Numbered from the stretch's first letter, positions 49,935 to 59,246 are shown. The stretch is 64,000 nt of DNA from Pseudomonas sp. Irchel s3h14 (GCF_900187425.1 NZ_FYDJ01000021.1:29018-93017), one strand, 5' to 3'. The notes: generated by a model from the sequence alone, not told the origin. Program-made: numbers and translations.

Positions 49935-51245
49935 ATGCAACCGCAAACCCTCACCGGGCAGGCGTCGTTGGTGACGCCCAGTCGCAAGCGTTTTTTCATC
50001 ATGGTGCTGCTGTTCATCACCGTTGTGATCAACTACCTGGACCGCAGCAACCTGTCCATCGCCGCCCCGGCACTCACCAGCGAACTGGGCATCGATCCAA
50101 TCCACGTCGGGCTGATTTTCTCGGCATTCGGCTGGACCTACGCCGCCATGCAAATCCCCGGCGGCTGGCTGGTGGATCGGGTTCCGCCGAGGATTCTTTA
50201 TAGCGTCGCATTGCTGCTGTGGTCGATCGCCACGGTGATGCTCGGCTTCGCCGCCAGCTTCATCGCACTGTTCGTATTGCGCATGGCAGTCGGTGCACTG
50301 GAAGCCCCGGCGTATCCGATCAACAGCCGTGTGGTCACGACCTGGTTCCCCGAGCGTGAACGCGCCACAGCCATCGGTTTCTACACGTCCGGGCAGTTCG
50401 TCGGTCTGGCGTTCCTGACGCCGGTATTGGCCTGGCTGCAGCATCAATATGGCTGGCACATGGTGTTTGTCAGCACCGGTGCGGTGGGCATTCTCTGGGC
50501 TGTGATCTGGTACGCGGTGTATCGCGAGCCGCGGGATTTCAAAGGCGCCAATGACGCCGAAATCGACCTGATCCGCGAAGGTGGCGGGCTGGTGGATATC
50601 CAGGCTGAACAAGCCAAAGTCAAAGCCAAATTCAGCTGGATCGATCTCGGCATCGTGCTGACCAAACGCAAGTTGTGGGGCATCTACCTCGGCCAGTTCT
50701 GCCTCAACTCGACGTTGTGGTTTTTTCTGACGTGGTTCCCGACCTACCTGGTGAAATATCGCGGCATGGACTTCATCAAGTCCGGCCTGTTGGCGTCGCT
50801 GCCGTTTCTCGCCGCCTTCGTCGGAGTGCTCTGTTCGGGGTTCTTTTCCGACTGGCTGATTCGCCGCGGTTACACCGTGGGTTTCGCCCGCAAGTTGCCG
50901 ATCATTGGCGGCCTGCTGATTTCCACCTCGATTATCGGCGCCAACTTCGTCGAGTCGACTCCGCTGGTGATTGCCTTCCTCGCGTTGGCGTTCTTCGGTA
51001 ACGGTCTGGCCTCGATCACTTGGTCGCTGGTTTCAACGTTGGCCCCGGCGCGCTTGCTCGGGCTGACCGGCGGAGTGTTCAACTTCATCGGCAACCTGTC
51101 GGCGATTACCACGCCGATCGTCATCGGTTTCCTCGCCACTGGTGATTCGTTCGCTCCCGCGATCACCTATATCTCGGTTCTGGCGTTGATTGGCGCGCTT
51201 TCCTACATCTTGCTGGTCGGCAAAGTCGAGCGTATCAAGTTGTAG
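49935..51245 (+). CDS. MFS anion:cation symporter (D-galactonate transporter type)
   Basis: The 436-residue MFS carrier of the ACS branch has 12 hydrophobic segments, the motif INYLDRSNLSIAAPAL near residue 35 and GGWLVDRV near 76. Next to dgoKAD it should import galactonate (DgoT-like). This would feed galactonate straight to DgoD without the galactose dehydrogenase. AAGAGG precedes the ATG. Confidence 0.88.
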   Translation: MQPQTLTGQASLVTPSRKRFFIMVLLFITVVINYLDRSNLSIAAPALTSELGIDPIHVGLIFSAFGWTYAAMQIPGGWLVDRVPPRILYSVALLLWSIATVMLGFAASFIALFVLRMAVGALEAPAYPINSRVVTTWFPERERATAIGFYTSGQFVGLAFLTPVLAWLQHQYGWHMVFVSTGAVGILWAVIWYAVYREPRDFKGANDAEIDLIREGGGLVDIQAEQAKVKAKFSWIDLGIVLTKRKLWGIYLGQFCLNSTLWFFLTWFPTYLVKYRGMDFIKSGLLASLPFLAAFVGVLCSGFFSDWLIRRGYTVGFARKLPIIGGLLISTSIIGANFVESTPLVIAFLALAFFGNGLASITWSLVSTLAPARLLGLTGGVFNFIGNLSAITTPIVIGFLATGDSFAPAITYISVLALIGALSYILLVGKVERIKL

Positions 51246-51305
51246 TTGCGGCATGCGGGCGACCATAATGCCGCCCGTTCACTCGCTCAACGGTAAAGGC
51301 TGGAT

Positions 51306-52109
51306 ATGCAGGAAGACGCCCCAAAAATCGCCAAGGACGCCGCACCGACCGGCACCCAGACACTGCTTCGTGGCTTGGGTGTGGTTCAGGCGGTGGCCAG
51401 TGGTGCCCGCGATCTCAAGGAAATCGCCCGGCTGATCGGCACCACGCGCAGCACCACCCATCGTCTGGCCAGTTGCCTGGTGGACGAGCGTTACCTGCGC
51501 GTGGTGCCGCAAGTCGGTTATCTGTTGGGGCCGAAGCTGATCGAACTGGGTTTCCAGGCACGCGAAGAGCTGCCGCTGGTGACTCTTGCCGGACCGTATC
51601 TGGATGAGTTGTCGGCGCTGACCGGCGACACCATTCACCTGGCGATTCGTGAAGGCGACGAGGTGCTGTACCTGCACAAGAATCCGGGACGCAATGGCCC
51701 GGAAATGCGTTCACGGGTCGGCCATCGCATGCCGTTGGCGCGTACCGGGATCGGCAAGGCGTTGATGCTCGATGACACGCAGGAAGAATGGCAGCGGCTG
51801 TACGAAGTCAGCTTGCCGGCAGGTGGGAAAAATCAGTTCTGGCCGCAACACCCGGAGCAGTCCTGGGAGCAGTTTCAGCAGCGCATGGTCGAGTACGTGG
51901 CGGGCGGTTATGCGTTCGATCTGGAAGACAACGAACCGTCGATCCGCTGCGTCGCAGCGCCGATCCGCGATGCCAGCAAGCGCATCGTTGCCGGCATCAG
52001 CATCGCCAGCACCGTGCCGTACATGCCGCTGGAGAAAATGACCGAGCTGATTCCCCTGATCAAAGGGGTCACAGCCCGGCTGTCGGCGGAGCTTGGCGCT
52101 AAGGTCTGA
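51306..52109 (+). CDS. IclR-family transcriptional regulator
   Basis: The 267-residue regulator has an N-terminal winged helix (LKEIARLIGTTRSTTHRLAS near 37-57) and an IclR effector domain after 85 (HLAIREGDEVLYL, RSRVGHRMPLARTGIGKAL). Its place after the galactonate genes suggests control of dgoKAD and the transporter; it is also a candidate to bind the repeats at promoters A and B. It ends one base before the converging alcohol dehydrogenase gene. Confidence 0.9.
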   Translation: MQEDAPKIAKDAAPTGTQTLLRGLGVVQAVASGARDLKEIARLIGTTRSTTHRLASCLVDERYLRVVPQVGYLLGPKLIELGFQAREELPLVTLAGPYLDELSALTGDTIHLAIREGDEVLYLHKNPGRNGPEMRSRVGHRMPLARTGIGKALMLDDTQEEWQRLYEVSLPAGGKNQFWPQHPEQSWEQFQQRMVEYVAGGYAFDLEDNEPSIRCVAAPIRDASKRIVAGISIASTVPYMPLEKMTELIPLIKGVTARLSAELGAKV

Positions 52110-53162
52110 TTAGACTTTCAGCGTCGCCATATCGATGACGAAGCGGTACTTCACGTCACCCGCGATCATGCGGGCGTAAGCCTCGTTGATCTGGCGAATG
52201 TCGAGCATTTCGATGTCGCAGGTGATGTTGTGCTCGGCGCAGAAATCCAGCACCTCCTGGGTTTCGGCGATGCCACCGATCAGCGAGCCGGCCAGCACAC
52301 GACGGCCCAATACCAGTTTGGCGGCGTGGACCGGTGGATCGACTGGTTCGATCAAACCCACAAGAATGTGCACGCCGTCGAAACGCAGCGTATCGAGGTA
52401 GGGATTGAGGTCGTGCTGTACCGGAATGGTGTCCAGCAGGAAGTCGAATTGGCCCGCAGCCGCCTTCATCTGATCAGCATCGGTGGACACGATCACGTGG
52501 TCCGCACCCTGGCGACGACCTTCTTCAGCCTTGCTCGCCGAGCGGGTGAATAGCGTGACTTCAGCGCCCATTGCCTTGGCGAACTTGATGCCCATGTGGC
52601 CGAGGCCGCCCATGCCGAGAATCCCGACCTTGTCGCCTGCCTTCACGCCGTAGTGCTTGAGCGGCGAGTAGGTGGTGATACCGGCACAGAGAATCGGCGC
52701 GGCGCTGGCCGGGTCGAGTTTTTCCGGGATGCGCACCACGAAGTGTTCGCTGACCACGATGCTGTCGGAATAACCGCCCATGGTGTTGCTGCCATCGACG
52801 CGGTCCGGGGTGGCGTAGGTCATGGTCGGACCTTCGAGGCAGTATTGCTCGAGGTTCGATTGGCAGGCTTCGCAGCTGCGGCAGGAATCAACCATGCAGC
52901 CGACGCCAACCAGATCGCCGACTTTGTGCTGGGTGACGTTCGCACCAATCGCGGTAACTTTGCCTACGATCTCGTGGCCGGGCATCAGTGGGTAAACGGC
53001 AATGCCCCACTCGTTGCGTGCCTGATGGATGTCGGAATGGCAGACGCCGCAGTAGAGAATATCGATCGCGACGTCGTCGGGCCGAGGGCTTCTGCGTTCG
53101 AATTTCACGGGGGCGAGGGGAGTGGTGGCTGACTGGGCGGCGTATCCGATGGCGGTGTACAT
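52110..53162 (-). CDS. Zinc-dependent NAD(P)-alcohol dehydrogenase (YahK/Ahr-like)
   Basis: The 350-residue medium-chain dehydrogenase has catalytic-zinc motifs CGVCHSDIHQ (near 38) and GHEIVG (near 60), structural-zinc cysteines in CRSCEACQSNLEQYC, and Rossmann GMGGLGHMG near 178. It belongs to the cinnamyl-alcohol/aldehyde reductase branch. The ATG at 53162 follows GAGG. It is divergent from an AraC regulator, a common pairing; it may detoxify aldehydes. Confidence 0.9.
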   Translation of the reverse strand: MYTAIGYAAQSATTPLAPVKFERRSPRPDDVAIDILYCGVCHSDIHQARNEWGIAVYPLMPGHEIVGKVTAIGANVTQHKVGDLVGVGCMVDSCRSCEACQSNLEQYCLEGPTMTYATPDRVDGSNTMGGYSDSIVVSEHFVVRIPEKLDPASAAPILCAGITTYSPLKHYGVKAGDKVGILGMGGLGHMGIKFAKAMGAEVTLFTRSASKAEEGRRQGADHVIVSTDADQMKAAAGQFDFLLDTIPVQHDLNPYLDTLRFDGVHILVGLIEPVDPPVHAAKLVLGRRVLAGSLIGGIAETQEVLDFCAEHNITCDIEMLDIRQINEAYARMIAGDVKYRFVIDMATLKV

Positions 53163-53354
53163 GATGAACCTCGCAAAAGCTGTGACGGGTGAGGTGGCGC
53201 ATTCTGGGCGCCGCACCGGCCACCGGCCATGGCGATTCCTCCGGGTGTCATGCCTAATCCTCCGGCATCAGCCTTCAATGGGTCGCATTGGCCATCAGAC
53301 CTGCGATGATGCTTCCATCCCGATTTTCGCGACTTTTTCTGTGAAGAGCTCCTC

Positions 53355-54245
53355 ATGTTGTTGACCCGTCATCTCGATGCCAATGCCACGCTGGTTTCGC
53401 TGATCCAGCCTTTGACTAATCGCGATGGTTTCGCGCCCACGGCGTTGCCGGGCGTGCAGGTTTTGCGGGCCAGTTGTGATGTGGCTCGCGGTCCGCAGAT
53501 TTACGAGCCAAGTCTGGTCATCATCGCCCAGGGCAGCAAACTGGCGTATCTGGGGCCGCGTACGCTGGAGTACGGCGCCGGGCATTATTTGATTCAGGCA
53601 TTGCCGGTGCCGTTCGAATGCGAGACGTTTTCAGCCCCCGATGGCCCGATGCTGGGCGTTTCCATCGCCATTGACCGGGTGTTGCTCGGTGAGTTGGTCT
53701 TGGCCATGGGGCTGGCACCGGGGCGTAGTATTGCGGCGCAAACGCCAGAGTCCATGACCTCGGCGGTGCTCGACGATGGGATGCGTGGTTGTGTTGAACG
53801 GCTGCTGCGTTGCCTGCACGATCCGTTGGAATGCCAGGTTATGGGGCAGGCGCGATTGCGCGAGTTGTTGTTCGTCGCCTTGCGCGGGCCGCAAGCCGAT
53901 GTGTTGCGTGCGTTGGTTGAGCAACAGGGGCAATTCGCCCGGATCGCGGCGTCGCTCAGCCATCTGCATGCGCATTACACCGAACCGCTGAACGTAGAGA
54001 CCCTGGCCAGTTGCGCAAACATGAGTGCGTCGACCTTTCATGAGCATTTCAAACGAAGCACGTTGTTGTCGCCAGTGCAGTACTTGAAGCGCTTGCGTTT
54101 GCTCAGGGCCCAGCAGTTACTGCTGGGCGAGGGGTTGGGCGTGGCGCAGGTGGCGCATCGGGTCGGGTATCAAAGCACGTCGCAGTTCAGTCGCGAGTAC
54201 AAGCGCTACTTCGAGCGTAATCCCGGTGACGAACGCGCTGCCTGA
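53355..54245 (+). CDS. AraC-family transcriptional regulator
   Basis: The 296-residue regulator has an N-terminal AraC_N effector domain (about 20-180) and two C-terminal helix-turn-helix motifs (NVETLASCANMSASTFHEHF near 215 and VAQVAHRVGYQSTSQFSREY near 265). It is divergent from the zinc alcohol dehydrogenase gene and so is likely its regulator. Confidence 0.9.
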   Translation: MLLTRHLDANATLVSLIQPLTNRDGFAPTALPGVQVLRASCDVARGPQIYEPSLVIIAQGSKLAYLGPRTLEYGAGHYLIQALPVPFECETFSAPDGPMLGVSIAIDRVLLGELVLAMGLAPGRSIAAQTPESMTSAVLDDGMRGCVERLLRCLHDPLECQVMGQARLRELLFVALRGPQADVLRALVEQQGQFARIAASLSHLHAHYTEPLNVETLASCANMSASTFHEHFKRSTLLSPVQYLKRLRLLRAQQLLLGEGLGVAQVAHRVGYQSTSQFSREYKRYFERNPGDERAA

Positions 54246-54261
54246 TGCGCCGCTGATCCCC

Positions 54262-54353
54262 TGTAGGAGCCGAGCTTGCTCGCGATAGCGGTGTGTCATC
54301 CAACATTACGGTCGTCTGACACGCCGCTATCGCGAGCAAGCTCGGCTCCTACA
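54262..54353. repeat. Paired inverted repeat (TGTAGGAGCCGAGCTTGCTCGC family)
   Basis: Arms of 37 bases (54262-54298, 54317-54353) are perfectly complementary and enclose 18 bases. It is a relative of the TGTGGGAGCGGGCTTGC repeats, with CTCGGC in place of CCGC. Confidence 0.9.
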
Positions 54354-54383
54354 ATTGGCGGTGTTGAATAAATGGCGGGCAAC

Positions 54384-54409
54384 AAAAAGGCCCCCGTTCG
54401 GGAGCCTTG
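54384..54409 (-). terminator. Terminator after etfD
   Basis: On the minus strand GGCTCCCG pairs with CGGGGGCC across a short loop, followed by T5. It ends etfD 17 bases past the stop. Confidence 0.85.
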
Positions 54410-54426
54410 ATGTTCAGTCGTTCGAC

Positions 54427-56091
54427 TTACATGTTCGGGTAAGTCGGGCCGCCAGAGCCTTCCGGCGCCACCCAGGTGATGTTCTGTGCAGGGTCCTTGA
54501 TGTCGCAGGTCTTGCAGTGAACGCAGTTCTGGGCGTTGATCTGGAAGCGCTTCTCGCCGTCTTCCATGGTCACCACTTCGTACACGCCGGCCGGGCAGTA
54601 ACGCTGGGCAGGCTCATCGTACATCGGCAGGTTCTTGGCGATCGGAATGCTCGCGTCGGCCAGCTTCAAGTGGCAAGGCTGCTCTTCTTCGTGGTTGGTA
54701 CCCGAGATGAACACCGAGCTGAGTTTGTCGAAGCTGATCTTGCCGTCCGGTTTCGGGTAGTCGATCTTCTTGCAGTCGGCCGCAAGCTTGAGGCAAGCGT
54801 AATCCGGCTTGGTGTCGTGCAAGGTGAACGGCAGTTTGCCGCCGAAGATGTTCTGGTCGAGCCAGTTGAAACCGCCGCCGACGATGGCGCCGAACTTGTG
54901 GATCGCCGGGCCGAAGTTGCGGCTGGCGAACAGTTCGTCGTAGAGCCAGCTCTTCTTGAACGCGTCGACGTAAGTGGTCAGCTCTTCGGTGCCGTCCTTT
55001 TCAGCGAACAGCGCTTCGGCCACGGATTCAGCGGCGAGCATGCCGGACTTCATCGCGGTGTGGCTGCCTTTGATCTTGGCGAAGTTCAGGGTGCCGAGGT
55101 CGCAACCGATCAGCGCGCCGCCCTTGAAGACCATTTTCGGCAGCGAATTCAGGCCGCCTTTGCTGATGGCGCGAGCGCCGTAGCTGATGCGCTTGCCGCC
55201 TTCCAGGTGCTGCTTGAGCACCGGGTGATGCTTGAGGCGCTGGAACTCGTCGAATGGCGACAGGTAGGTGTTGCTGTAGGAAAGATCGACGATCAGACCG
55301 ACTACGACCTGGTTGTTTTCCAGGTGATAGAGGAACGAGCCGCCGGTGTTCTCGGTGCCCATGATGTCCAGCGGCCAGCCGGCGGTGTGGACCACCAGGC
55401 CTGGTTGATGCTTGGCCGGGTCGATTTCCCAGATTTCTTTCAGGCCGATGCCGTAGTGCTGGGCGTCGGCATCGGTGTCGAGGTTGAAGCGCTTGATCAG
55501 TTGCTTGCCGATGTGACCACGGCAACCTTCGGCGAACAGCGTGTACTTGCCACGCAGTTCCATGCCTGGGGTGTACAGGCCTTCTTTCGGATTGCCTTCG
55601 CGGTCAACGCCCAGATCGCCAGTGATAATCCCGCGAACCACGCCGTTCTCGTCGAACAGCGCTTCCTGAGCGGCGAAGCCTGGGTAGATTTCCACGCCCA
55701 GGTTTTCGGCCTGCTGAGCCAGCCAGCGGCACAGGTTGCCCAGGGAGATGATGTAGTTGCCTTCGTTGTGCATGGTCTTGGGCACAAAGAGGTCGGGAAT
55801 CTTTTGCGCGCTGTCGGCGTTCTTGAGAACGAAGATGTCATCGCGGGTGACTGGCGTATTCAGCGGGGCGCCGAGTTCTTTCCAGTCAGGGAACAATTCG
55901 TTCAGGGCGCGTGGTTCGAACACGGCACCGGACAGGATGTGAGCACCGACTTCGGAGCCTTTTTCGACCACGCAGACGCTGATTTCCTTACCGGCTTCGG
56001 CGGCCTTCTGCTTCAATCGGCAGGCGGCGGAAAGACCAGCGGGGCCGGCACCGACGATGACCACGTCGAATTCCATGTATTCGCGTTCCAC
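54427..56091 (-). CDS. etfD: Electron transfer flavoprotein-ubiquinone oxidoreductase
   Basis: ETF-QO passes electrons from reduced ETF to ubiquinone at the inner membrane. The 554 residues start with an FAD-binding DVVIVGAGPAGLSAA (about 8-22) and end with a 4Fe-4S ferredoxin-like domain: CPAGVYEV, then CVHCKTCDIKDP. It is divergent from etfBA, with a PsrA-type site between. Works with EtfAB for fatty-acid and amino-acid acyl-CoA oxidation. Confidence 0.96.
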   Translation of the reverse strand: MEREYMEFDVVIVGAGPAGLSAACRLKQKAAEAGKEISVCVVEKGSEVGAHILSGAVFEPRALNELFPDWKELGAPLNTPVTRDDIFVLKNADSAQKIPDLFVPKTMHNEGNYIISLGNLCRWLAQQAENLGVEIYPGFAAQEALFDENGVVRGIITGDLGVDREGNPKEGLYTPGMELRGKYTLFAEGCRGHIGKQLIKRFNLDTDADAQHYGIGLKEIWEIDPAKHQPGLVVHTAGWPLDIMGTENTGGSFLYHLENNQVVVGLIVDLSYSNTYLSPFDEFQRLKHHPVLKQHLEGGKRISYGARAISKGGLNSLPKMVFKGGALIGCDLGTLNFAKIKGSHTAMKSGMLAAESVAEALFAEKDGTEELTTYVDAFKKSWLYDELFASRNFGPAIHKFGAIVGGGFNWLDQNIFGGKLPFTLHDTKPDYACLKLAADCKKIDYPKPDGKISFDKLSSVFISGTNHEEEQPCHLKLADASIPIAKNLPMYDEPAQRYCPAGVYEVVTMEDGEKRFQINAQNCVHCKTCDIKDPAQNITWVAPEGSGGPTYPNM

Positions 56092-56248
56092 AGGTTATCT
56101 CCTACTCAAGGCTCAACAGTTTTTTTTCTAATTGGAGGTTTGGTGTCGCATCCATGAATTCCTGCGCAATGCAGGAAGAGGACAATCGATGAACCACCTT
56201 TCTCTCTAAGGTGGCGCATTATATCTACACCACTCCTAGCGTCCAATA

Positions 56249-56262
56249 CAAACGTTTGTTTG
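56249..56262. promoter_or_regulatory. PsrA-type operator between etfD and etfBA
   Basis: CAAAC-GTTT-GTTTG fits the PsrA consensus (G/C)AAAC-N2-4-GTTT(G/C). PsrA is a long-chain-fatty-acid-sensing TetR regulator of Pseudomonas whose known targets include etf genes. The site is 158 bases upstream of etfD. Confidence 0.65.
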
Positions 56263-56394
56263 AATCGGCTCAAAGCCAGAGAAATCAAAGTCACGCGGCT
56301 TATGACTGGCCATTTTGCCGTATTGACCGGAATAGGCGTTCCGGTCAAGATACGGTCGGTTTTGCGCTCGCCGTAGGCTGACTGTTGGTTTCAA

Positions 56395-56567
56395 GAGCAC
56401 CTCTAAAGACAGGGCGATGGCAGTACAAGGTGATGCGCAGCGCAGGTTCTGGCGCGCAGTTTACACGCCGCGATAATGAATGACTCGTCAGTCACCACTG
56501 ACGAACGGTCAACTTCATCGTGAGCGCTTGTCACTTGACACCTTTGCCAGCGTTTTTAGAGGTGCCC
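56395..56567. mobile_element. MITE-like element in the etfBA upstream region
   Basis: The ends GAGCACCTCTAAAGAC (56395-56410) and, on the other strand, GGGCACCTCTAAAAAC (56567-56552) are 16-base inverted repeats with 14 matches. The 141-base middle has no gene but holds a hairpin CGTCAGT/ACTGACG (56486-56503) and a GATAAT. There is no clear target-site duplication. A folded RNA leader is the other reading. The remaining 550-base intergenic region holds the PsrA site and the etfBA ribosome site. Confidence 0.5.
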
Positions 56568-56640
56568 TTGCGCCGATGAGCATCAAACCGCCAGGTTCGC
56601 CTAGGCGACTTTCTTTTCACCGGAGAGTAACGAGGAATCC

Positions 56641-57390
56641 ATGAAGGTTCTTGTAGCTGTCAAACGCGTTGTGGATTACAACGTCAAGGTTCGCGTCAAG
56701 GCGGACAATTCCGGCGTCGACCTCGCCAACGTCAAGATGTCGATGAACCCGTTCTGCGAAATCGCAGTGGAAGAAGCCGTACGCCTGAAAGAGAAAGGTG
56801 TTGCGACTGAAATCGTCGTCGTCTCCATCGGCCCGTCCACCGCTCAAGAGCAACTGCGCACCGCGCTGGCTCTGGGTGCCGACCGTGCCATCCTCGTCGA
56901 ATCCGCTGAAGACCTGACTTCGCTGGCCGTTGCCAAGCTGCTCAAGGCTGTTGTCGACAAGGAACAGCCTCAGCTGGTGATCCTTGGCAAACAAGCCATC
57001 GACAGCGACAACAACCAGACCGGCCAGATGCTCGCTGCATTGAGCGGCTACGGTCAGGGCACGTTCGCGTCCAAAGTCGAAATCAGCGGCGACACCGTTG
57101 CCGTGACTCGCGAAGTCGACGGCGGCGCGCAGACAGTTTCCCTGAAACTGCCGGCCATCGTCACCACCGACCTGCGTTTGAACGAGCCGCGCTACGCGTC
57201 CCTGCCAAACATCATGAAAGCCAAGAAGAAGCCTCTCGAAGTGCTGACTCCGGACGCTTTGGGCGTTTCCACCGCCTCCACCAACAAGACCGTGAAAGTC
57301 GAAGCGCCAGCTGCACGCAGCGCGGGTATCAAGGTCAAGTCGGTGGCTGAACTGGTCGAGAAACTGAAAAACGAAGCGAAGGTAATCTAA
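56641..57390 (+). CDS. etfB: Electron transfer flavoprotein subunit beta
   Basis: EtfB pairs with EtfA to accept electrons from acyl-CoA and other dehydrogenases. The 249 residues have the family start MKVLVAVKRVVDYNVKVR, the signature VVSIGPSTAQEQLRTALALG near 61 (in part the AMP-site region) and GKQAIDSDNNQTGQMLA near 120. Directly abuts etfA. Confidence 0.96.
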   Translation: MKVLVAVKRVVDYNVKVRVKADNSGVDLANVKMSMNPFCEIAVEEAVRLKEKGVATEIVVVSIGPSTAQEQLRTALALGADRAILVESAEDLTSLAVAKLLKAVVDKEQPQLVILGKQAIDSDNNQTGQMLAALSGYGQGTFASKVEISGDTVAVTREVDGGAQTVSLKLPAIVTTDLRLNEPRYASLPNIMKAKKKPLEVLTPDALGVSTASTNKTVKVEAPAARSAGIKVKSVAELVEKLKNEAKVI

Positions 57391-58320
57391 ATGACTATCT
57401 TGGTTATTGCTGAACACGACAACAAAGTGCTGGCCCCGGCCACGCTGAACACCGTGGCTGCCGCCGTCAAAATCGGTGGTGACATCCACGTTCTGGTTGC
57501 CGGTCAAGGCGCTGGCGCCGTGGCTGAAGCCGCTGCGAAAATCGCTGGCGTGGCTAAAGTGCTGGTGGCCGACAACGCCGCCTACGCTCATCAACTGCCG
57601 GAAAACGTCGCGCCTCTGGTTGCAGAGTTGGGCAAGGGCTACAGCCACATCCTGGCTGCCGCGACTTCCAACGGCAAAAACATCCTGCCGCGCGTTGCCG
57701 CTCAGCTGGACGTTGACCAGATCTCCGAGATCATCTCGGTCGAAAGCGCTGACACGTTCAAGCGCCCGATCTACGCCGGTAACGCCATCGCAACCGTTCA
57801 ATCGAACGCTGCGGTCAAAGTCATCACCGTTCGTGCTACCGGTTTCGACCCGGTGGCGGCTGACGGTGGTTCGGCGGCTGTTGAAGCCGTTGCGGCTGCT
57901 CACGATGCGGGTATTTCCAGCTTCGTCGGTGAAGAACTGGCCAAGTCCGATCGTCCGGAACTGACCGCTGCCAAGATCGTCGTTTCCGGCGGTCGCGGCA
58001 TGCAGAACGGCGACAACTTCAAACACCTGTACGCCCTGGCTGACAAGCTGGGCGCTGCCGTCGGTGCTTCCCGCGCCGCGGTCGACGCCGGTTTCGTCCC
58101 CAACGACATGCAGGTCGGTCAGACCGGCAAGATCGTTGCTCCACAGCTGTACATCGCCGTCGGTATCTCCGGCGCGATCCAGCACCTGGCCGGCATGAAA
58201 GACTCCAAAGTGATCGTTGCGATCAACAAGGACGAAGAAGCGCCGATCTTCCAGGTGGCCGATTACGGCCTGGTGGCGGACCTGTTCGAAGCAATCCCTG
58301 AGTTCGAGAAGCTGGTCTAA
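57391..58320 (+). CDS. etfA: Electron transfer flavoprotein subunit alpha
   Basis: EtfA binds FAD with its C-terminal domain. The 309 residues have VSGGRGMQNGDNF near 203 and the FAD signature YIAVGISGAIQHLAGMKDSK near 250, the family hallmark. Start ATG immediately follows the etfB stop. A strong terminator follows. Confidence 0.96.
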   Translation: MTILVIAEHDNKVLAPATLNTVAAAVKIGGDIHVLVAGQGAGAVAEAAAKIAGVAKVLVADNAAYAHQLPENVAPLVAELGKGYSHILAAATSNGKNILPRVAAQLDVDQISEIISVESADTFKRPIYAGNAIATVQSNAAVKVITVRATGFDPVAADGGSAAVEAVAAAHDAGISSFVGEELAKSDRPELTAAKIVVSGGRGMQNGDNFKHLYALADKLGAAVGASRAAVDAGFVPNDMQVGQTGKIVAPQLYIAVGISGAIQHLAGMKDSKVIVAINKDEEAPIFQVADYGLVADLFEAIPEFEKLV

Positions 58321-58342
58321 TCCAGCGGCCTGACTTATAAAG

Positions 58343-58371
58343 AGCCCGACCTTTTGGTCGGGCTTTTTTTT
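58343..58371 (+). terminator. Terminator after etfA
   Basis: AGCCCGACC/GGTCGGGCT with a TTTT loop, then T8. Confidence 0.93.
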
Positions 58372-58400
58372 GTTCCGGATTTGAGTGGGAGAGTGTCGCC

Positions 58401-59237
58401 ATGGATCTGCGCCGCGTTTACGGCTGGTCATTGCTGCTGGGTCTGACGGTAATGCCGGCGCTGTCCGTCGCTGCGGGCAAGTGCGAACGCCTGGTGGTGA
58501 CCGGCAGCCCGGATGCGCCGCCGTACCTGTGGCAAGACCCGCAAAACCCCAAGCACCTGATCGGCGCCAGTGCCGACCTGTTGCAGCAAGTGGCGGGGGA
58601 GCTGGGGATCAAGGTCGAACTGCTTTACGCCGGTAAACGTTCCCAGGCCCAGGACGAAGTGCGCAGTGGGCGAATGGACATGCTGGCGGATGCGTCATTG
58701 ACGGTCAGCGAACTGGACACTCTGGATTACATTCATCCGCCGTTACTGGAAAACGATTACCTGGTCTGGACCCGCAAAGACGCGACGCTGATCTACAACG
58801 AAGCGCAGGACCTTCACGGTCATCCCGGCGCATTGTCGGAAAAGTCTCGTATGACCCCGGCATTTGGCACGTTCGCCGAGCAGCAATTGACTCTCGTACG
58901 TACACCTAACCTGACCCAGGCCTTTCAGAAATTGCTGCTGGGCGAAGTGGAATTTGTCCTTGCCGGACGCTACTCGGGCATGGCTGCCGCGCAGACACTT
59001 AACCTGGCCAACGACCTGATCGCCCGTCCACAACCGATCGACAAACCCGGCCTGTTCCTCGCGGTTTCCCACAACTCCGCCTGCAACGATCCGTGGTTGC
59101 GCGGACAGCTGGCCAAAAAGATGACAGAATTGCCCGCGTCCGGACTGACGGAAGCCGTGCTGCAACGCAATATCGAGCGCTGGAAGGCGCAGCTCTCACA
59201 ACCGCAGCAACAACCTGTCAGTACCCCAAAACAGTAG
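58401..59237 (+). CDS. Periplasmic solute-binding protein (SBP family 3)
   Basis: The 278-residue protein has a signal peptide (about residues 1-25, ending SVAAG) and a bacterial type 3 solute-binding fold (PPYLWQD near 41, RSGRMDMLADASLTVSE near 88). Such proteins bind amino acids or similar, but no ABC genes are beside it, and the lipoprotein genes follow. It may be a sensor or orphan binding protein. TGGGAG precedes the ATG. Confidence 0.8.
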   Translation: MDLRRVYGWSLLLGLTVMPALSVAAGKCERLVVTGSPDAPPYLWQDPQNPKHLIGASADLLQQVAGELGIKVELLYAGKRSQAQDEVRSGRMDMLADASLTVSELDTLDYIHPPLLENDYLVWTRKDATLIYNEAQDLHGHPGALSEKSRMTPAFGTFAEQQLTLVRTPNLTQAFQKLLLGEVEFVLAGRYSGMAAAQTLNLANDLIARPQPIDKPGLFLAVSHNSACNDPWLRGQLAKKMTELPASGLTEAVLQRNIERWKAQLSQPQQQPVSTPKQ

Positions 59238-59246
59238 GGATTTTTA

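Noticed and set aside
54355..56157. Plus-strand frame of 600 codons opposite etfD
   Set aside because: Shadow of a certain gene; composition typical of antisense of high-GC coding DNA.
56617..58431. Long minus-strand frame opposite etfBA (604 codons)
   Set aside because: Shadow of two certain core genes; no ribosome site or recognisable motif.
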